Of a stretch of DNA of 64,000 nt, positions 43,501 through 55,756 are shown one piece after another (the first letter of the stretch is position 1; every line of letters starts with the position of its first letter). The position numbers and the translations under genes are program-made. Below the pieces are notes generated by a model. It made no database searches, had not been told where the DNA came from, and worked only from the letters and a program-made list of their open reading frames with translations. Source of the DNA: Primulina eburnea (Eukaryota; Streptophyta; Magnoliopsida; Lamiales; Gesneriaceae); contig NC_133114.1 of NCBI RefSeq assembly GCF_022965805.1, positions 3,246,761 through 3,310,760 on the forward strand. Direction: 5' to 3'.

Positions 43501-46500
43501 ATGGATTTTCTAATATCTTCCGTAACATTCAATTGCTCCTGGGATTTTAATCGGTTGCGAGCAATACGAAGCTGGCAACGCAAGCTATAGAAGCTACATT
43601 CACCAGTGCGTAGTGGAATGTGTTGTTTCCAACAAAATTCTTCGGATTCTGAAAACGGGGAGAAAAATAGGTAGAAGATGTGAAAACCTTGTAACATTCG
43701 TAAATACCCATTTCTACTGCGTAAAATGGGGGTTGAAATCAGGCAGGTGGAATAGGGTATTAGTATATATTGAAAAATCATGGGGCTATTTGCGACGTGC
43801 TCCGTCTCCTCCATGAGAGAGGATGCACGCACTGACAATCGATTTACGACGTCCTCATATTATTATCTCTAATATGCTTTGATATTAAACAATAGGTCGT
43901 TACCGAAGAAAATCGAACAAAAGAAACACCCCCTAGAAATCAATGATTTTACGTCAAATAAACGCATTTCACGACTCAAATGGCAAACACGTGAGAGTAT
44001 CGTTGGAATCACATGAAAAGGGAAAAATAATAGAATTTTGCTAACCTTCCAAACCATGTTTTTCAACGGGAGGGACTCAGCCCTAGCCTCCTGGCACATA
44101 GTCGGACCCAGCTCGGCTCAGGCACGGTCACGGTCTTGGGCATGGCAGTAGCAAACACCATCATTTTTTTGACATCAGTCTCCAATGTTTTCATGGATTT
44201 TCTAATATCTTCCGTAACATTCAATTGCTCCTGGGATTTTCATCGGTTGCGAGCAATACGAAGCTGGCAACGCAAGCTATAGAAGCTACATTCACCAGTG
44301 CGTAGTGGAATGTGTTGTTTCCAACAAAATTCTTCGGATTCTGAAAACGGGGAGAAAAATAGGTAGAAGATGTGAAAACCTTGTAACATTCGTAAATACC
44401 CATTTCTACTGCGTAAAATGGGGGTTGAAATCAGGCAGGTGGAATAGGGTATTAGTATATATTGAAAAATCATGGGGCTATTTGCGACGTGCTCCGTCTC
44501 CTCCATGAGAGAGGATGCACGCACTGACAATCGATTTACGACGTCCTCATATTATTATCTCTACTATGCTTTGATATTAAACAATAGGTCGTTACCGAAG
44601 AAAATCGAACAAAAGAAACACCCCCTAGAAATCAATGATTTTACGTCAAATAAACGCATTTCACGACTCAAATGGCAAACACGTGAGAGTATCGTTGGAA
44701 TCACATGAAAATGGAAAAATAATAGAATTTTGCTAACCTTCCAAACCATGTTTTTCCACGGGAGGGACTCAGCCCTAGCCTCCTGGCACATCGTCGGACC
44801 CAGCTCGGCTCAGGCACGGTCACGGTCTTGGGCATGGCAGGAGCAAACACCATCATTTTTTTGACATCAGTCTCCAATGTTTTCATGGATTTCTAATATC
44901 TTCCGTAACATTCAATTGCTCCTGGGATTTTCATCGGTTGCGAGCAATACGAAGCTGGCAACGCAAGCTATAGAAGCTACATTCACCAGTGCGTAGTGGA
45001 ATGTGTTGTTTCCAACAAAATTCTTCGGATTCTGAAACAGGGGAGAAAAATAGGTAGAAGATGTGAAAACCTTGTAACATTCGTAAATACCCATTTCTAC
45101 TGCGTAAAATGGGGGTTGAAATCAGGCAGGTGGAATAGGGTATTAGTATATATTGAAAAATCATGGGGCTATTTGCGACGTGCTCCGTCTCCTCCATGAG
45201 AGAGGATGCACGCACTGACAATCGATTTACGACGTCCTCATATTATTATCTCTACTATGCTTTGATATTAAACAATAGGTCGTTACCGAAGAAAATCGAA
45301 CAAAAGAAACACCCCCTAGAAATCAATGATTTTACGTCAAATAAACGCATTTCACGACTCAAATGGCAAACACGTGAGAGTATCGTTGGAATCACATGAA
45401 AATGGAAAAATAATAGAATTTTGCTAACCTTCCAAACCATGTTTTTCCACGGGAGGGACTCAGCCCTAGCCTCCTGGCACATCGTCGGACCCAGCTCGGC
45501 TCAGGCACGGTCACGGTCTTGGGCATGGCAGTAGAAAACACCATCATTTTTTTGACATCAGTCTCCAATGTTTTCATGGATTTTCTAATATCTTCCGTGA
45601 CATTCAATTGCTCCTGGGATTTTCATCGGTTGGGAGCAATACGAAGCTGTCAACGCAAGCTATAGAAGCTACATTGACCAGTGCGTAGTGGAATGTGTTG
45701 TTTCAAACAAAATTTTCCGGATTCTGAAAACAGGTAGAAATTTGAAAACCTTGTAATATTCGTAAATACCCATTTCTACTGCGTAAAAGGGGGTTGAAAT
45801 CAGGAATGTAAAATAGGGTATTAGTATATATGGAAAAATCATCGGGCTATTTGCGACGTGCTACGTCTCCTCCAGGAGAGAGGATGCACGCACTGACAAT
45901 CGATTTACGACGACCTCATATTATTATCTCTACTATGCTTTGATATTAAACAATAGGTCGTTACCGAAGATAATCGAACAAAAGAAACACCCCCTAGAAA
46001 TCAATGATTTTACGTCAAATAAACGCATTTCACGACTCAAATGGCAAACACGTGAGAGTATCGTTGGAATCACATGAAAAGGGAAAAATAATAGAATTTT
46101 GCTAACCTTCCAAACCATGTTTTTCCACGGGAGGGACTCAGCCCTAGCCTCCTCGCACATCGTCGGACCCAGCTCGGCTCAGGCACGGTCACGGTCTTGG
46201 GCATGGCAATAGCAAACACCATCATTTTTTGACATCAGTCTCCAATGTTTTCATGGATTTTCTAATATCTTCCGTAACATTCAATTGCTCCTGGGATTTT
46301 CATCGGTTGCGAGCAATACGAAGCTGGCAACGCAAGCTATAGAAGCTACATTCACCAGTGCGTAGTGGAATGTGTTGTTTCAACAAAATTCTTCGGATTC
46401 TGAAACAGGAGAAAAATAGGTAGAAGATGTGAAAACCTTGTAACAGTTCGTAAATACCCATTTCTACTGCGTAAAATGGGGGTTGAAATCAGGCAGGTGG

Positions 46501-49500
46501 AATAGGGTATTAGTATATATTGAAAAATCATGGGGCTATTTGCGACGTGCTCCGTCTCCTCCATGAGAGAGGATGCACGCACTGACAATCGATTTACGAC
46601 GTCCTCATATTATTATCTCTACTATGCTTTGATATTAAACAATAGGTCGTTACCGAAGAAAATCGAACAAAAGAAACACCCCCTAGAAATCAATGATTTT
46701 ACGTCAAATAAACGCATTTCACGACTCAAATGGCAAACACGTGAGAGTATCGTTGGAATCACATGAAAAGGGAAAAATAATAGAATTTTGCTAACCTTCC
46801 AAACCATGTTTTTCCACGGGAGGGACTCAGCCCTAGCCTCCTGGCACATCGTCGGACCCAGCTCGGCTCAGGCACGGTCACGGTCTTGGGCATGGCAGGA
46901 GCAAACACCATCATTTTTTTGACATCAGTCTCCAATGTTTTCATGGATTTTCTAATATCTTCCGTAACATTCAATTGCTCCTGGGATTTTCATCGGTTGC
47001 GAGCAATACGAAGCTGGCAACGCAAGCTATAGAAGCTACATTCACCAGTGCGTAGTGGAATGTGTTGTTTCCAACAAAATTCTTCGGATTCTGAAAACAG
47101 GGAGAAAAATAGGTAGAAGATGTGAAAACCTTGTAACATTCGTAAATACCCATTTCTACTGCGTAAAATGGGGGTTGAAATCAGGCAGGTGGAATAGGGT
47201 ATTAGTATATATTGAAAAATCATGGGGCTATTTGCGACGTGCTCCGTCTCCTCCATGAGAGAGGATGCACGCACTGACAATCGATTTACGACGTCCTCAT
47301 ATTATTATCTCTACTATGCTTTGATATTAAACAATAGGTCGTTACCGAAGAAAATCGAACAAAAGAAACACCCCCTAGAAATCAATGATTTTACGTCAAA
47401 TAAACGCATTTCACGACTCAAATGGCAAACACGTGAGAGTATCGTTGGAATCACATGAAAAGGGAAAAATAATAGAATTTTGCTAACCTTCCAAACCATG
47501 TTTTTCCACGGGAGGGACTCAGCCCTAGCCTCCTGGCACATCGTCGGACCCAGCTCGGCTCAGGCACGGTCACGGTCTTGGGCATGGCAGGAGCAAACAC
47601 CATCATTTTTTTGACATCAGTCTCCAATGTTTTCATGGATTTTCTAATATCTTCCGTAACATTCAATTGCTCCTGAGATTTTCATCGGTTGCGAGCAATA
47701 CGAAGCTGGCAACGCAAGCTATAGAAGCTACATTCACCAGTGCGTAGTGGAATGTGTTGTTTCCAACAAAATTCTTCGGATTCTGAAAACGGGGAGAAAA
47801 ATAGGTAGAAGATGTGAAAACCTTGTAACATTCGTAAATACTCATTTCTACTGCGTAAAATGGGGGTTGAAATCAGGCAGGTGGAATAGGGTATTAGTAT
47901 ATATTGAAAAATCATGGGGCTATTTGCGACGTGCTCCGTCTCCTCCATGAGAGAGGATGCACGCACTGACAATCGATTTACGACGTCCTCATATTATTAT
48001 CTCTACTATGCTTTGATATTAAACAATAGGTCGTTACCGAAGAAAATCGAACAAAAGAAACACCCCCTAGAAATCAATGATTTTACGTCAAATAAACGCA
48101 TTTCACGACTCAAATGGCAAACACGTGAGAGTATCGTTGGAATCACATGAAAAGGGAAAAATAATAGAATTTTGCTAACCTTCCAAACCATGTTTTTCCA
48201 CGGGAGGGACTCAGCCCTAGCCTCCTGGCACATAGTCGGACCCAGCTCGGCTCAGGCACGGTCACGGTCTTGGGCATGGCAGTAGCAAACACCATCATTT
48301 TTTTGACATCAGTCTCCAATGTTTTCATGGATTTTCTAATATCTTCCGTAACATTCAATTGCTCCTGGGATTTTCATCGGTTGCGAGCAATACGAAGCTG
48401 GCAACGCAAGCTATAGAAGCTACATTCACCAGTGCGTAGTGGAATGTGTTGTTTCCAACAAAATTCTTCGGATTCTGAAAACAGGGAGAAAAATAGGTAG
48501 AAGATGTGAAAACCTTGTAACATTCGTAAATACCCATTTCTACTGCGTAAAATGGGGGTTGAAATCAGGCAGGTGGAATAGGGTATTAGTATATATTGAA
48601 AAATCATGGGGCTATTTGCGACGTGCTCCGTCTCCTCCATGAGAGAGGATGCACGCACTGACAATCGATTTACGACGTCCTCATATTATTATCTCTACTA
48701 TGCTTTGATATTAAACAATAGGTCGTTACCGAAGAAAATCGAACAAAAGAAACACCCCCTAGAAATCAATGATTTTACGTCAAATAAACGCATTTCACGA
48801 CTCAAATGGCAAACACGTGAGAGTATCGTTGGAATCACATGAAAATGGAAAAATAATAGAATTTTGCTAACCTTCCAAACCATGTTTTTCCACGGGAGGG
48901 ACTCAGCCCTAGCCTCCTGGCACATCGTCGGACCCAGCTCGGCTCAGGCACGGTCACGGTCTTGGGCATGGCAGTAGCAAACACCATCATTTTTTTGACA
49001 TCAGTCTCCAATGTTTTCATGGATTTTCTAATATCTTCCGTAACATTCAATTGCTCCTGGGATTTTCATCGGTTGCGAGCAATACGAAGCTGGCAACGCA
49101 AGCTATAGAAGCTACATTCACCAGTGCGTAGTGGAATGTGTTGTTTCCAACAAAATTCTTCGGATTCTGAAAACAGGGAGAAAAATAGGTAGAAGATGTG
49201 AAAACCTTGTAACATTCGTAAATACCCATTTCTACTGCGTAAAATGGGGGTTGAAATCAGGCAGGTGGAATAGGGTATTAGTATATATTGAAAAATCATG
49301 GGGCTATTTGCGACGTGCTCCGTCTCCTCCATGAGAGAGGATGCACGCACTGACAATCGATTTACGACGTCCTCATATTATTATCTCTACTATGCTTTGA
49401 TATTAAACAATAGGTCGTTACCGAAGAAAATCGAACAAAAGAAACACCCCCTAGAAATCAATGATTTTACGTCAAATAAACGCATTTCACGACTCAAATG

Positions 49501-51224
49501 GCAAACACGTGAGAGTATCGTTGGAATCACATGAAAAGGGAAAATAATAGAATTTTGCTAACCTTCCAAACCATGTTTTTCCACGGGAGGGACTCAGCCC
49601 TAGCCTCCTGGCACATCGTCGGACCCAGCTCGGCTCAGGCACGGTCACGGTCTTGGGCATGGCAGTAGCAAACACCATAATTTTTTTGACATCAGTCTCC
49701 AATGTTTTCATGGATTTTCTAATATCTTCCGTAACATTCAATTGCTCCTGGGATTTTCATCGGTTGCGAGCAATACGAAGCTGGCAACGCAAGCTATAGA
49801 AGCTACATTCACCAGTGCGTAGTGGAATGTGTTGTTTCCAACAAAATTCTTCGGATTCTGAAAACAGGGGAGAAAAATAGGTAGAAGATGTGAAAACCTT
49901 GTAACATTCGTAAATACCCATTTCTACTGCGTAAAATGGGGGTTGAAATCAGGCAGGTGGAATAGGGTATTAGTATATATTGAAAAATCATGGGGCTATT
50001 TGCGACGTGCTCCGTCTCCTCCATGAGAGAGGATGCACGCACTGACAATCGATTTACGACGTCCTCATATTATTATCTCTACTATGCTTTGATATTAAAC
50101 AATAGGTCGTTACCGAAGAAAATCGAACAAAAGAAACACCCCCTAGAAATCAATGATTTTACGTCAAATAAACGCATTTCACGACTCAAATGGCAAACAC
50201 GTGAGAGTATCGTTGGAATCACATGAAAAGGGAAAATAATAGAATTTTGCTAACCTTCCAAACCATGTTTTTCCACGGGAGGGACTCAGCCCTAGCCTCC
50301 TGGCACATCGTCGGACCCAGCTCGGCTCAGGCACGGTCACGGTCTTGGGCATGGCAGTAGCAAACACCATCATTTTTTTGACATCAGTCTCCAATGTTTT
50401 CATGGATTTTCTAATATCTTCCGTAACATTCAATTGCTCCTGGGATTTTCATCGGTTGCGAGCAATACGAAGCTGGCAACGCAAGCTATAGAAGCTACAT
50501 TCACCAGTGCGTAGTGGAATGTGTTGTTTCCAACAAAATTCTTCGGATTCTGAAAACAGGGAGAAAAATAGGTAGAAGATGTGAAAACCTTGTAACATTC
50601 GTAAATACCCATTTCTACTGCGTAAAATGGGGGTTGAAATCAGGCAGGTGGAATAGGGTATTAGTATATATTGAAAAATCATGGGGCTATTTGCGACGTG
50701 CTCCGTCTCCTCCATGAGAGAGGATGCACGCACTGACAATCGATTTACGACGTCCTCATATTATTATCTCTACTATGCTTTGATATTAAACAATAGGTCG
50801 TTACCGAAGAAAATCGAACAAAAGAAACATCCCCTAGAAATCAATGATTTTACGTCAAATAAACGTATTTCACGACTCAAATGGCAAACACGTGAGAGTA
50901 TCGTTGGAATCACATGAAAAGGGAAAAATAATAGAATTTTGCTAACCTTCCAAACCATGTTTTTCCACGGGAGGGACTCAGCCCTAGCCTCCTGGCACAT
51001 TGTCCGTACCCAGCTCGGCTCAGGCACGGTCACGGTCTTGGGCATGGCAGTAGCAAACACCATCATTTTTTTGCCATCAGTCTTCAATGTTTTCATGGAT
51101 TTTCTAATATCTTCCGTAACATTCAATTGCTCCTGGGATTTTAATCAGTTGCGAGCAATACGAAGCTGGCAACGCAAGCTATAGAAGCTACATTCACCAG
51201 TGCGTAGTGGAATGTGTTGTTTCC
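40545..51224 (-). repeat. Tandem array of a 692-bp unit, about 15.4 copies
   Basis: The anchor GTGGAATGTGTTGTTT recurs near 40828, 41520, 42212, 42905, 43612, 44304, 44995, 45686, 46363, 47054, 47746, 48438, 49130, 49821, 50513 and 51205, a spacing of 691-693 except 707 and 677 once each. Units between 46.3 and 50.9 kb are almost identical; the first units and the one near 45.6-45.9 kb differ more. On the minus strand each unit holds CCCTGTTTTCAG (acceptor-like), about 290 bp of exon-like sequence, and GGAAG/GTTAGC (donor-like). Confidence 0.95.
43269..43838 (-). pseudogene. Longest exon-like ORF within the 692-bp array
   Basis: The unit near 43.5 kb has the only long open frame (189 codons) because TTA replaces the TGA found in most units. 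It reads QLRIARNRLKSQEQLNVTED, then RKSMKTLETDVKKMMVFA, a charged helix, then a Pro/Val stretch lengthened by extra CACGGT hexamers. Part of the ORF upstream of the acceptor-like site is probably intronic. No family is recognised. It could be a captured exon of an unknown gene. Confidence 0.3.
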
Positions 51225-51597
51225 ACTACACAGTTTGTTTCGATTGTTTCAACGCAAGCTATAGAAGCAACATTCATATATAAAATAATATTAGTGTATT
51301 GTTTCGATTCTACACAGTTTTGGTTCCATGGGTTTTGGGAATCGTGGTCGGGTCTATAAGGACATGTACACTTATGATCAATCCAACTTGTTCAAAATTC
51401 TTTTATTCAAAAGTGTTTCGATCAATTGAAGATTTGTAAATTTTTCTCTAATTATATCAAAGCACAAATTTATCTTATTAAATGTTCAAAATAATTTATA
51501 ATTATTAAGCTAACATCTTTTCATTTAAAAAAGTTATAAGTTGTGGCCCTCATACATACAAAATCGCCACTCAATGAGTAATGATGATTCCATACTA
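51225..51597. other. Array edge and intergenic DNA
   Basis: Just after the array, CAACGCAAGCTATAGAAGC appears once more (51251-51269), a broken piece of the 692-bp unit. The rest is AT-rich. Confidence 0.4.
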
Positions 51598-51997
51598 GGA
51601 ATGTAAACGAATCAAACATGTTTGCTAACTAGCTTGAAAAAAAATTGAATTTCTTGAACTCGAGACGAATTTGAAATTTTTTTCGATCCGAATTCGAGCC
51701 CAAATTATATCATATTATAGTTCGCAAAGTCTTGATATGTTATTGATATAATATAAATATATATTAAATAAATAGATTTATAGCATTTCGATTATTTATT
51801 TTCGAGCAATAGTCGAATAGCTCGCGAATATGTTTGAATATTTCAAGCCGAACTCGAATACGAGTCCTGATTTGAGCATCAAAATTTAAATTTTTTTAGT
51901 TTCGAATCGAACTTGAACTCGAATATATCTATTCGAGCCAAATTTCAACCTTAAATTTCAAAGCATATTTAACTCAATTCAGTTCGTTCACACCCTT
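51598..51997. mobile_element. hAT-like MITE
   Basis: The left end AGGAATGTAAACGAATC is matched inverted by GTTCGTTCACACCCTT. The interior is rich in TCGAAT/ATTCGAG motifs. No exact target duplication was seen. It shares sequence with 5275-5535. Confidence 0.55.
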
Positions 51998-52114
51998 GCT
52001 CCCCCAACTCCCCAGCCCATAAGTCTTACTCGTGAGTTTGTCCTTTGGGACAAGTAGAAACTCCGCGACAAAACTTTACAGGTAACATATTCTGTTGTCC
52101 GTGACAAAAGGACA

Positions 52115-52124
52115 CTCTATAAAC
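52115..52124 (+). promoter_or_regulatory. TATA box of the LRR gene at 52.2 kb
   Basis: CTCTATAAACAG lies about 115 bp upstream of the ATG at 52232, giving a predicted start near 52145-52150. Confidence 0.5.
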
Positions 52125-52231
52125 AGAGATCGATCCTGCTAGATTACAATTATCCACTCCTTTCCACATAAACCAAATAAAAATCCAATCATTTCTTAAC
52201 AAAGTATCGTTTTGTGTATGCCAAAGTAGAG

Positions 52232-53457
52232 ATGAAGTTCTATTTTGCTTTCGTCTTAGCCAATTTTTTGTGTCACGTAAGTTGCTTTCACAATGTTACC
52301 AATGATCAAATTATTGTGGGAAATAGTAGGGAAGCATTGGAGATCATCATTGGTGTTGGCGGCGGAGGCGGCGGCGGCTGCGGTGGATGTGACTCTCCTC
52401 CTCCGCCACTGCCACCGCTTCCGTGTCCTCCTCCTCCATCATCACCTCCCCCTCTCCTGTTCGAAAGCAAGAGACTCGAATTAGTATACCCTGTAATACA
52501 AAATTTCAAGAAAAAGATCAAACACGACCCGTTCGGCATCACCAATACATGGGTCGGCCCGGATATTTGCAACAAGTACAAAGGCTTCATTTGCGACGTC
52601 CTCCTCGATTATGAAGAGAAGGCTCTCGCCGGAGTGACGTTCAACGGCTTCAACTTCGACGGCCCTCAACTCACCCTGGATGGATTCGTCGATCAACTTC
52701 CGGATATAATCCTTTTCCATGCAAATTCCAACAATTTCAAGGGTACATTTCCTTCCAAAATTTCCAAGCTCAAGTACTTATTCGAACTTGATCTGAGCAA
52801 CAACAAGTACACTTGTGAGTTTCCATATCAAGTACTTGGTGCCACCAAGTTAACTTTCTTGGATCTTCGGTTCAACAGTTTCTCGGGCTTGGTTCCGCCC
52901 CAACTTTTCATGCTAGATGTCGACGTGCTCTTCATCAATAATAATTATTTCAATCAGCAACTGCCTGATAATTTGGGCTCGACTCCGGCTCTCTACATAA
53001 CCCTAGCCAACAACAACTTCACCGGCCCAATCCCGCTAAGCATCGGCCAAGCATCCAAGACTTTGATCGAGATCCTCTACTTAACAACCAACTATCTGGA
53101 TGTCTACCACGCGAAATCGGGCTTCTAGAAAAGATGACACTCTTTGACGCGAGCCTAAACGGTTTGACCGGCCCAATTCCTCAATCTTTTGCACGCTTGA
53201 ATCAGATACAGATTTTGAACTTGGCGCAGAACCAGTTATACGGGCCTATTCCGGATCTTGTTTGCAAACTGCCCAACTTGGGAAACTTCTCATTGTCCTA
53301 TAATTATTTTACAGAGGTAGGCCCGGAATGTTTGAAATTGATCAAAGAAAACGTGCTTGATGTGAGAATGAATTGCATATCGGGCTTGCCGTGCCAGAGA
53401 TCAGAAGCAGAATGTCATGTTTTCTTATCCAAAGCCCAATCTTGTGGTGATGAATGA
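52232..53457 (+). CDS. Secreted LRR protein, At4g06744/LRX type, with one frameshift
   Basis: Single exon. The ATG at 52232 (MKFYFAFVLANFLC) is preferred over 52214 because the signal peptide starts there. Next come a Gly-rich run, a Pro-rich run (SPPPPLPPLPCPPPP), the LRX-type cap (DPFGITNTWVGPDICNKYKG) and about ten LRRs, ending CHVFLSKAQSCGDE. The frame is lost inside TTAACAACC at 53081-53089, where a single missing base shifts a conserved LRR; the correct frame resumes and runs to TGA at 53455-53457. There is no extensin tail, which fits At4g06744-like proteins. The shift may be a real lesion or an assembly error in a short A run. The product would be in the cell wall. Confidence 0.8.
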
Positions 53458-54012
53458 TATTTCAATCAGATTCCCAGTACTAGTAATGGTGTTTTTCATC
53501 AAAATTTTTTGAAGTCATCACGTTATGTTGGTGTAGATCGAGTCGAATCGAAACGATCGTATGATGTTTTGAATCCTCATCGATTGTAACAAGAAGAATA
53601 AGTGATCTTCCTTGTATTTTATTTGAATATTTGCTAGATTTTATTTTTATTTTTTTATGATGGATTTGATAAGATATCGAGGTGAAAATAAATGAGTGGT
53701 TCGCATCATTTGGAAATACATTAAGTTCATCATTCTTATTATTATTTTTTTTGAAATACTTTGAGTTCGTCATTCATCATTCATCATTCATCATCTTTAG
53801 ACGTAAATATAGAAAATGATTGGTGGCCATTATTTCCCCAGTTGGCCTTTATTTTTGGGTGGAGATACTTTTGCACATAAATAATCTAATATCAGTGTTT
53901 TTGTACATGCATTGCCTCATGAATGATCTATATAGCCGTTTTTTTTTTAAAGAATATGAAAACTTCGCAATTCGTAACATTCAATATATTTGTTATTTTC
54001 TCATGCTAGTAT
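53458..54012. other. 3' flank of the LRR gene
   Basis: Likely 3' UTR to about 53650, then AT-rich DNA with a short TTCATCA repeat near 53771-53796. No gene is supported. Confidence 0.35.
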
Positions 54013-54575
54013 ATGTAGGGGTGCATAGTGACGAGTTAAGTTTTCATTTCTATCCGACCTAAAATTTTAAGTTAGAGTTGAGCTAGTAATGACAAATATA
54101 GTCCATGGACTACCGAAAAATGGGAAAAATATTTATGTATAAAAATTAGTGGAAAAAACCGAGCCATCCAGACTACTGTCTGGGCGGAGCAACACATGGT
54201 TCCGCCCTGACGTGCAAGTGAGTCAAGCTACTATTAACCATTTCAATCAAAACTCGATTCGTTCTTGATTTCAACGTGTTCGACTAGCTCAAATATTTTT
54301 TCTAGTTGAGTTGGAGATTCAATTATTTGTATTCATGTGTCTTGCTAGTTACTCGATGACTGACTAACTACGTAAATTTATTTAGAAATATAAAAAATAA
54401 GGAGTGTTTTTGTCGATATATTTTCAAATCAGAGCTCGAGTTTAAGATCTATGTACTATAATTCATGATTTCGAGTTTTTCGATCTCGAACTATAATAAC
54501 AATATACATACACGAGTCGAGCTCATGTACTATACTACTCGAGCTCGTCTCATCTCGTCTCTTGTATACCCCTTT
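54013..54575. mobile_element. hAT-like MITE with 8-bp TSD
   Basis: The ends contain AGGGGTGCATAG and TATACCCCTT in inverted order and are flanked by GCTAGTAT at 54005-54012 and 54576-54583. The interior is rich in GAGCTCGA motifs and includes the small hairpin CCAGACTACTGTCTGG near 54168. Confidence 0.6.
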
Positions 54576-55382
54576 GCTAGTATGTAGTTAACTTCCGGCA
54601 GCTTATTATAATTAGCTTATCAAGGATAGTTTTACTATTAATTGGTAGAATATGGATAACTATTACTATTGAAATTATAGAATACTAGCATCATCGATGT
54701 TATTCATTGATTAGTTCCACGGACATTATTTGGATAAGTGCAATTTATATTGTCCATCATCGCCTCTAAATTTTTATATATTAAAAAAATAGAAAATTGT
54801 AATTTTGATGACATATATTTATTTCTTTCTTAAATTTTAATTTCAGTCATTTAACTTTGTTTTCTTATAATTTTCATCATTTTGATGTGTAGTCGATATA
54901 ACATTGACAATGTACCACAAATTTGGTTATGCTATCATATGAACAATACCATTGATCCCAAAGCTAGAAGAGGCCATATATGTTTTTTCATTACTACAAT
55001 CTAAGAGCATATATGAAAAAATACATGTGACATAATCCTTATATCCCTTGGACTAAGGGTTGAGACACTAACTTATGGATAACATTGAATATCCGTTGCG
55101 CTATATTAAAATTCTTGCAAAATAAGAATAATTAAAATCGTAAAAAAACTTAAAAATGCAAAAAAAAAAAAAAAAATGCAATACGATAATAAAATCAGAA
55201 TAATTCAAACATATAACATCAAATCCGAAAATGAGGTCACACAAATCTCAACGTCTCAAGATTTCTTGGCTTAGAAATAATTTCCCACGGAACATTAATT
55301 AAAGCAAGTGGCTGTCAAATATCTACAAGATAATAAATAATAAAACATAATAAATGCTTGGGCACAAGATTTGTGAATGCCT
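54576..55382. other. Intergenic DNA, no feature seen
   Basis: AT-rich, with a poly-A run near 55160. No gene or paired repeat is supported. Confidence 0.3.
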
Positions 55383-55469
55383 TGTGATACCCCATGGATG
55401 AGCCCACTACCCTTGGTCCATCCCAAGCCCAAATGGAAGACAGGCCCATCAAGAGCCCAAATATTCTCC

Positions 55470-55479
55470 TATAAATACC
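55470..55479 (+). promoter_or_regulatory. LTR promoter TATA box
   Basis: CTATAAATACC lies about 90 bp inside the 5' LTR, preceded by AGCCCAAATATTCTC. Confidence 0.5.
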
Positions 55480-55717
55480 AAGTTTGAGTGTTCAATTGAT
55501 TTTATTCACTATATTGTTTTCAGCAGCACCCTTAGCTGCTCCCCCCATATATCCTCAGTCACTGATTTGAGCATCGGAGGGGCTACGCCAGGACACCCTC
55601 CTGGCCCCCTTTTAATGGTTTTTTTCATAATTTCAGGCTCGGGAAAATTTCAAAACCCTACGTCTGTACTAGTGACACTTGCTGGAAGCGGACCCTAAAT
55701 TTCCCGTGAGCATCACT

Positions 55718-55735
55718 TGGCGCCGTTTATGGGAA
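55718..55735 (+). promoter_or_regulatory. Gypsy primer-binding site
   Basis: TGGCGCCGTTTATGGGAA starts two bases after the 5' LTR. The first ten bases are the usual Tat/Athila primer-site core. Confidence 0.7.
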
Positions 55736-55756
55736 ACTTTGAGTTGAGACATAGAG

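Noticed and set aside
40545..51224. Dozens of 60-96-codon ORFs on both strands within the array
   Set aside because: They recur with the 692-bp period and are different frames of one repeat. None has a recognised domain, and several cross the splice-like sites.
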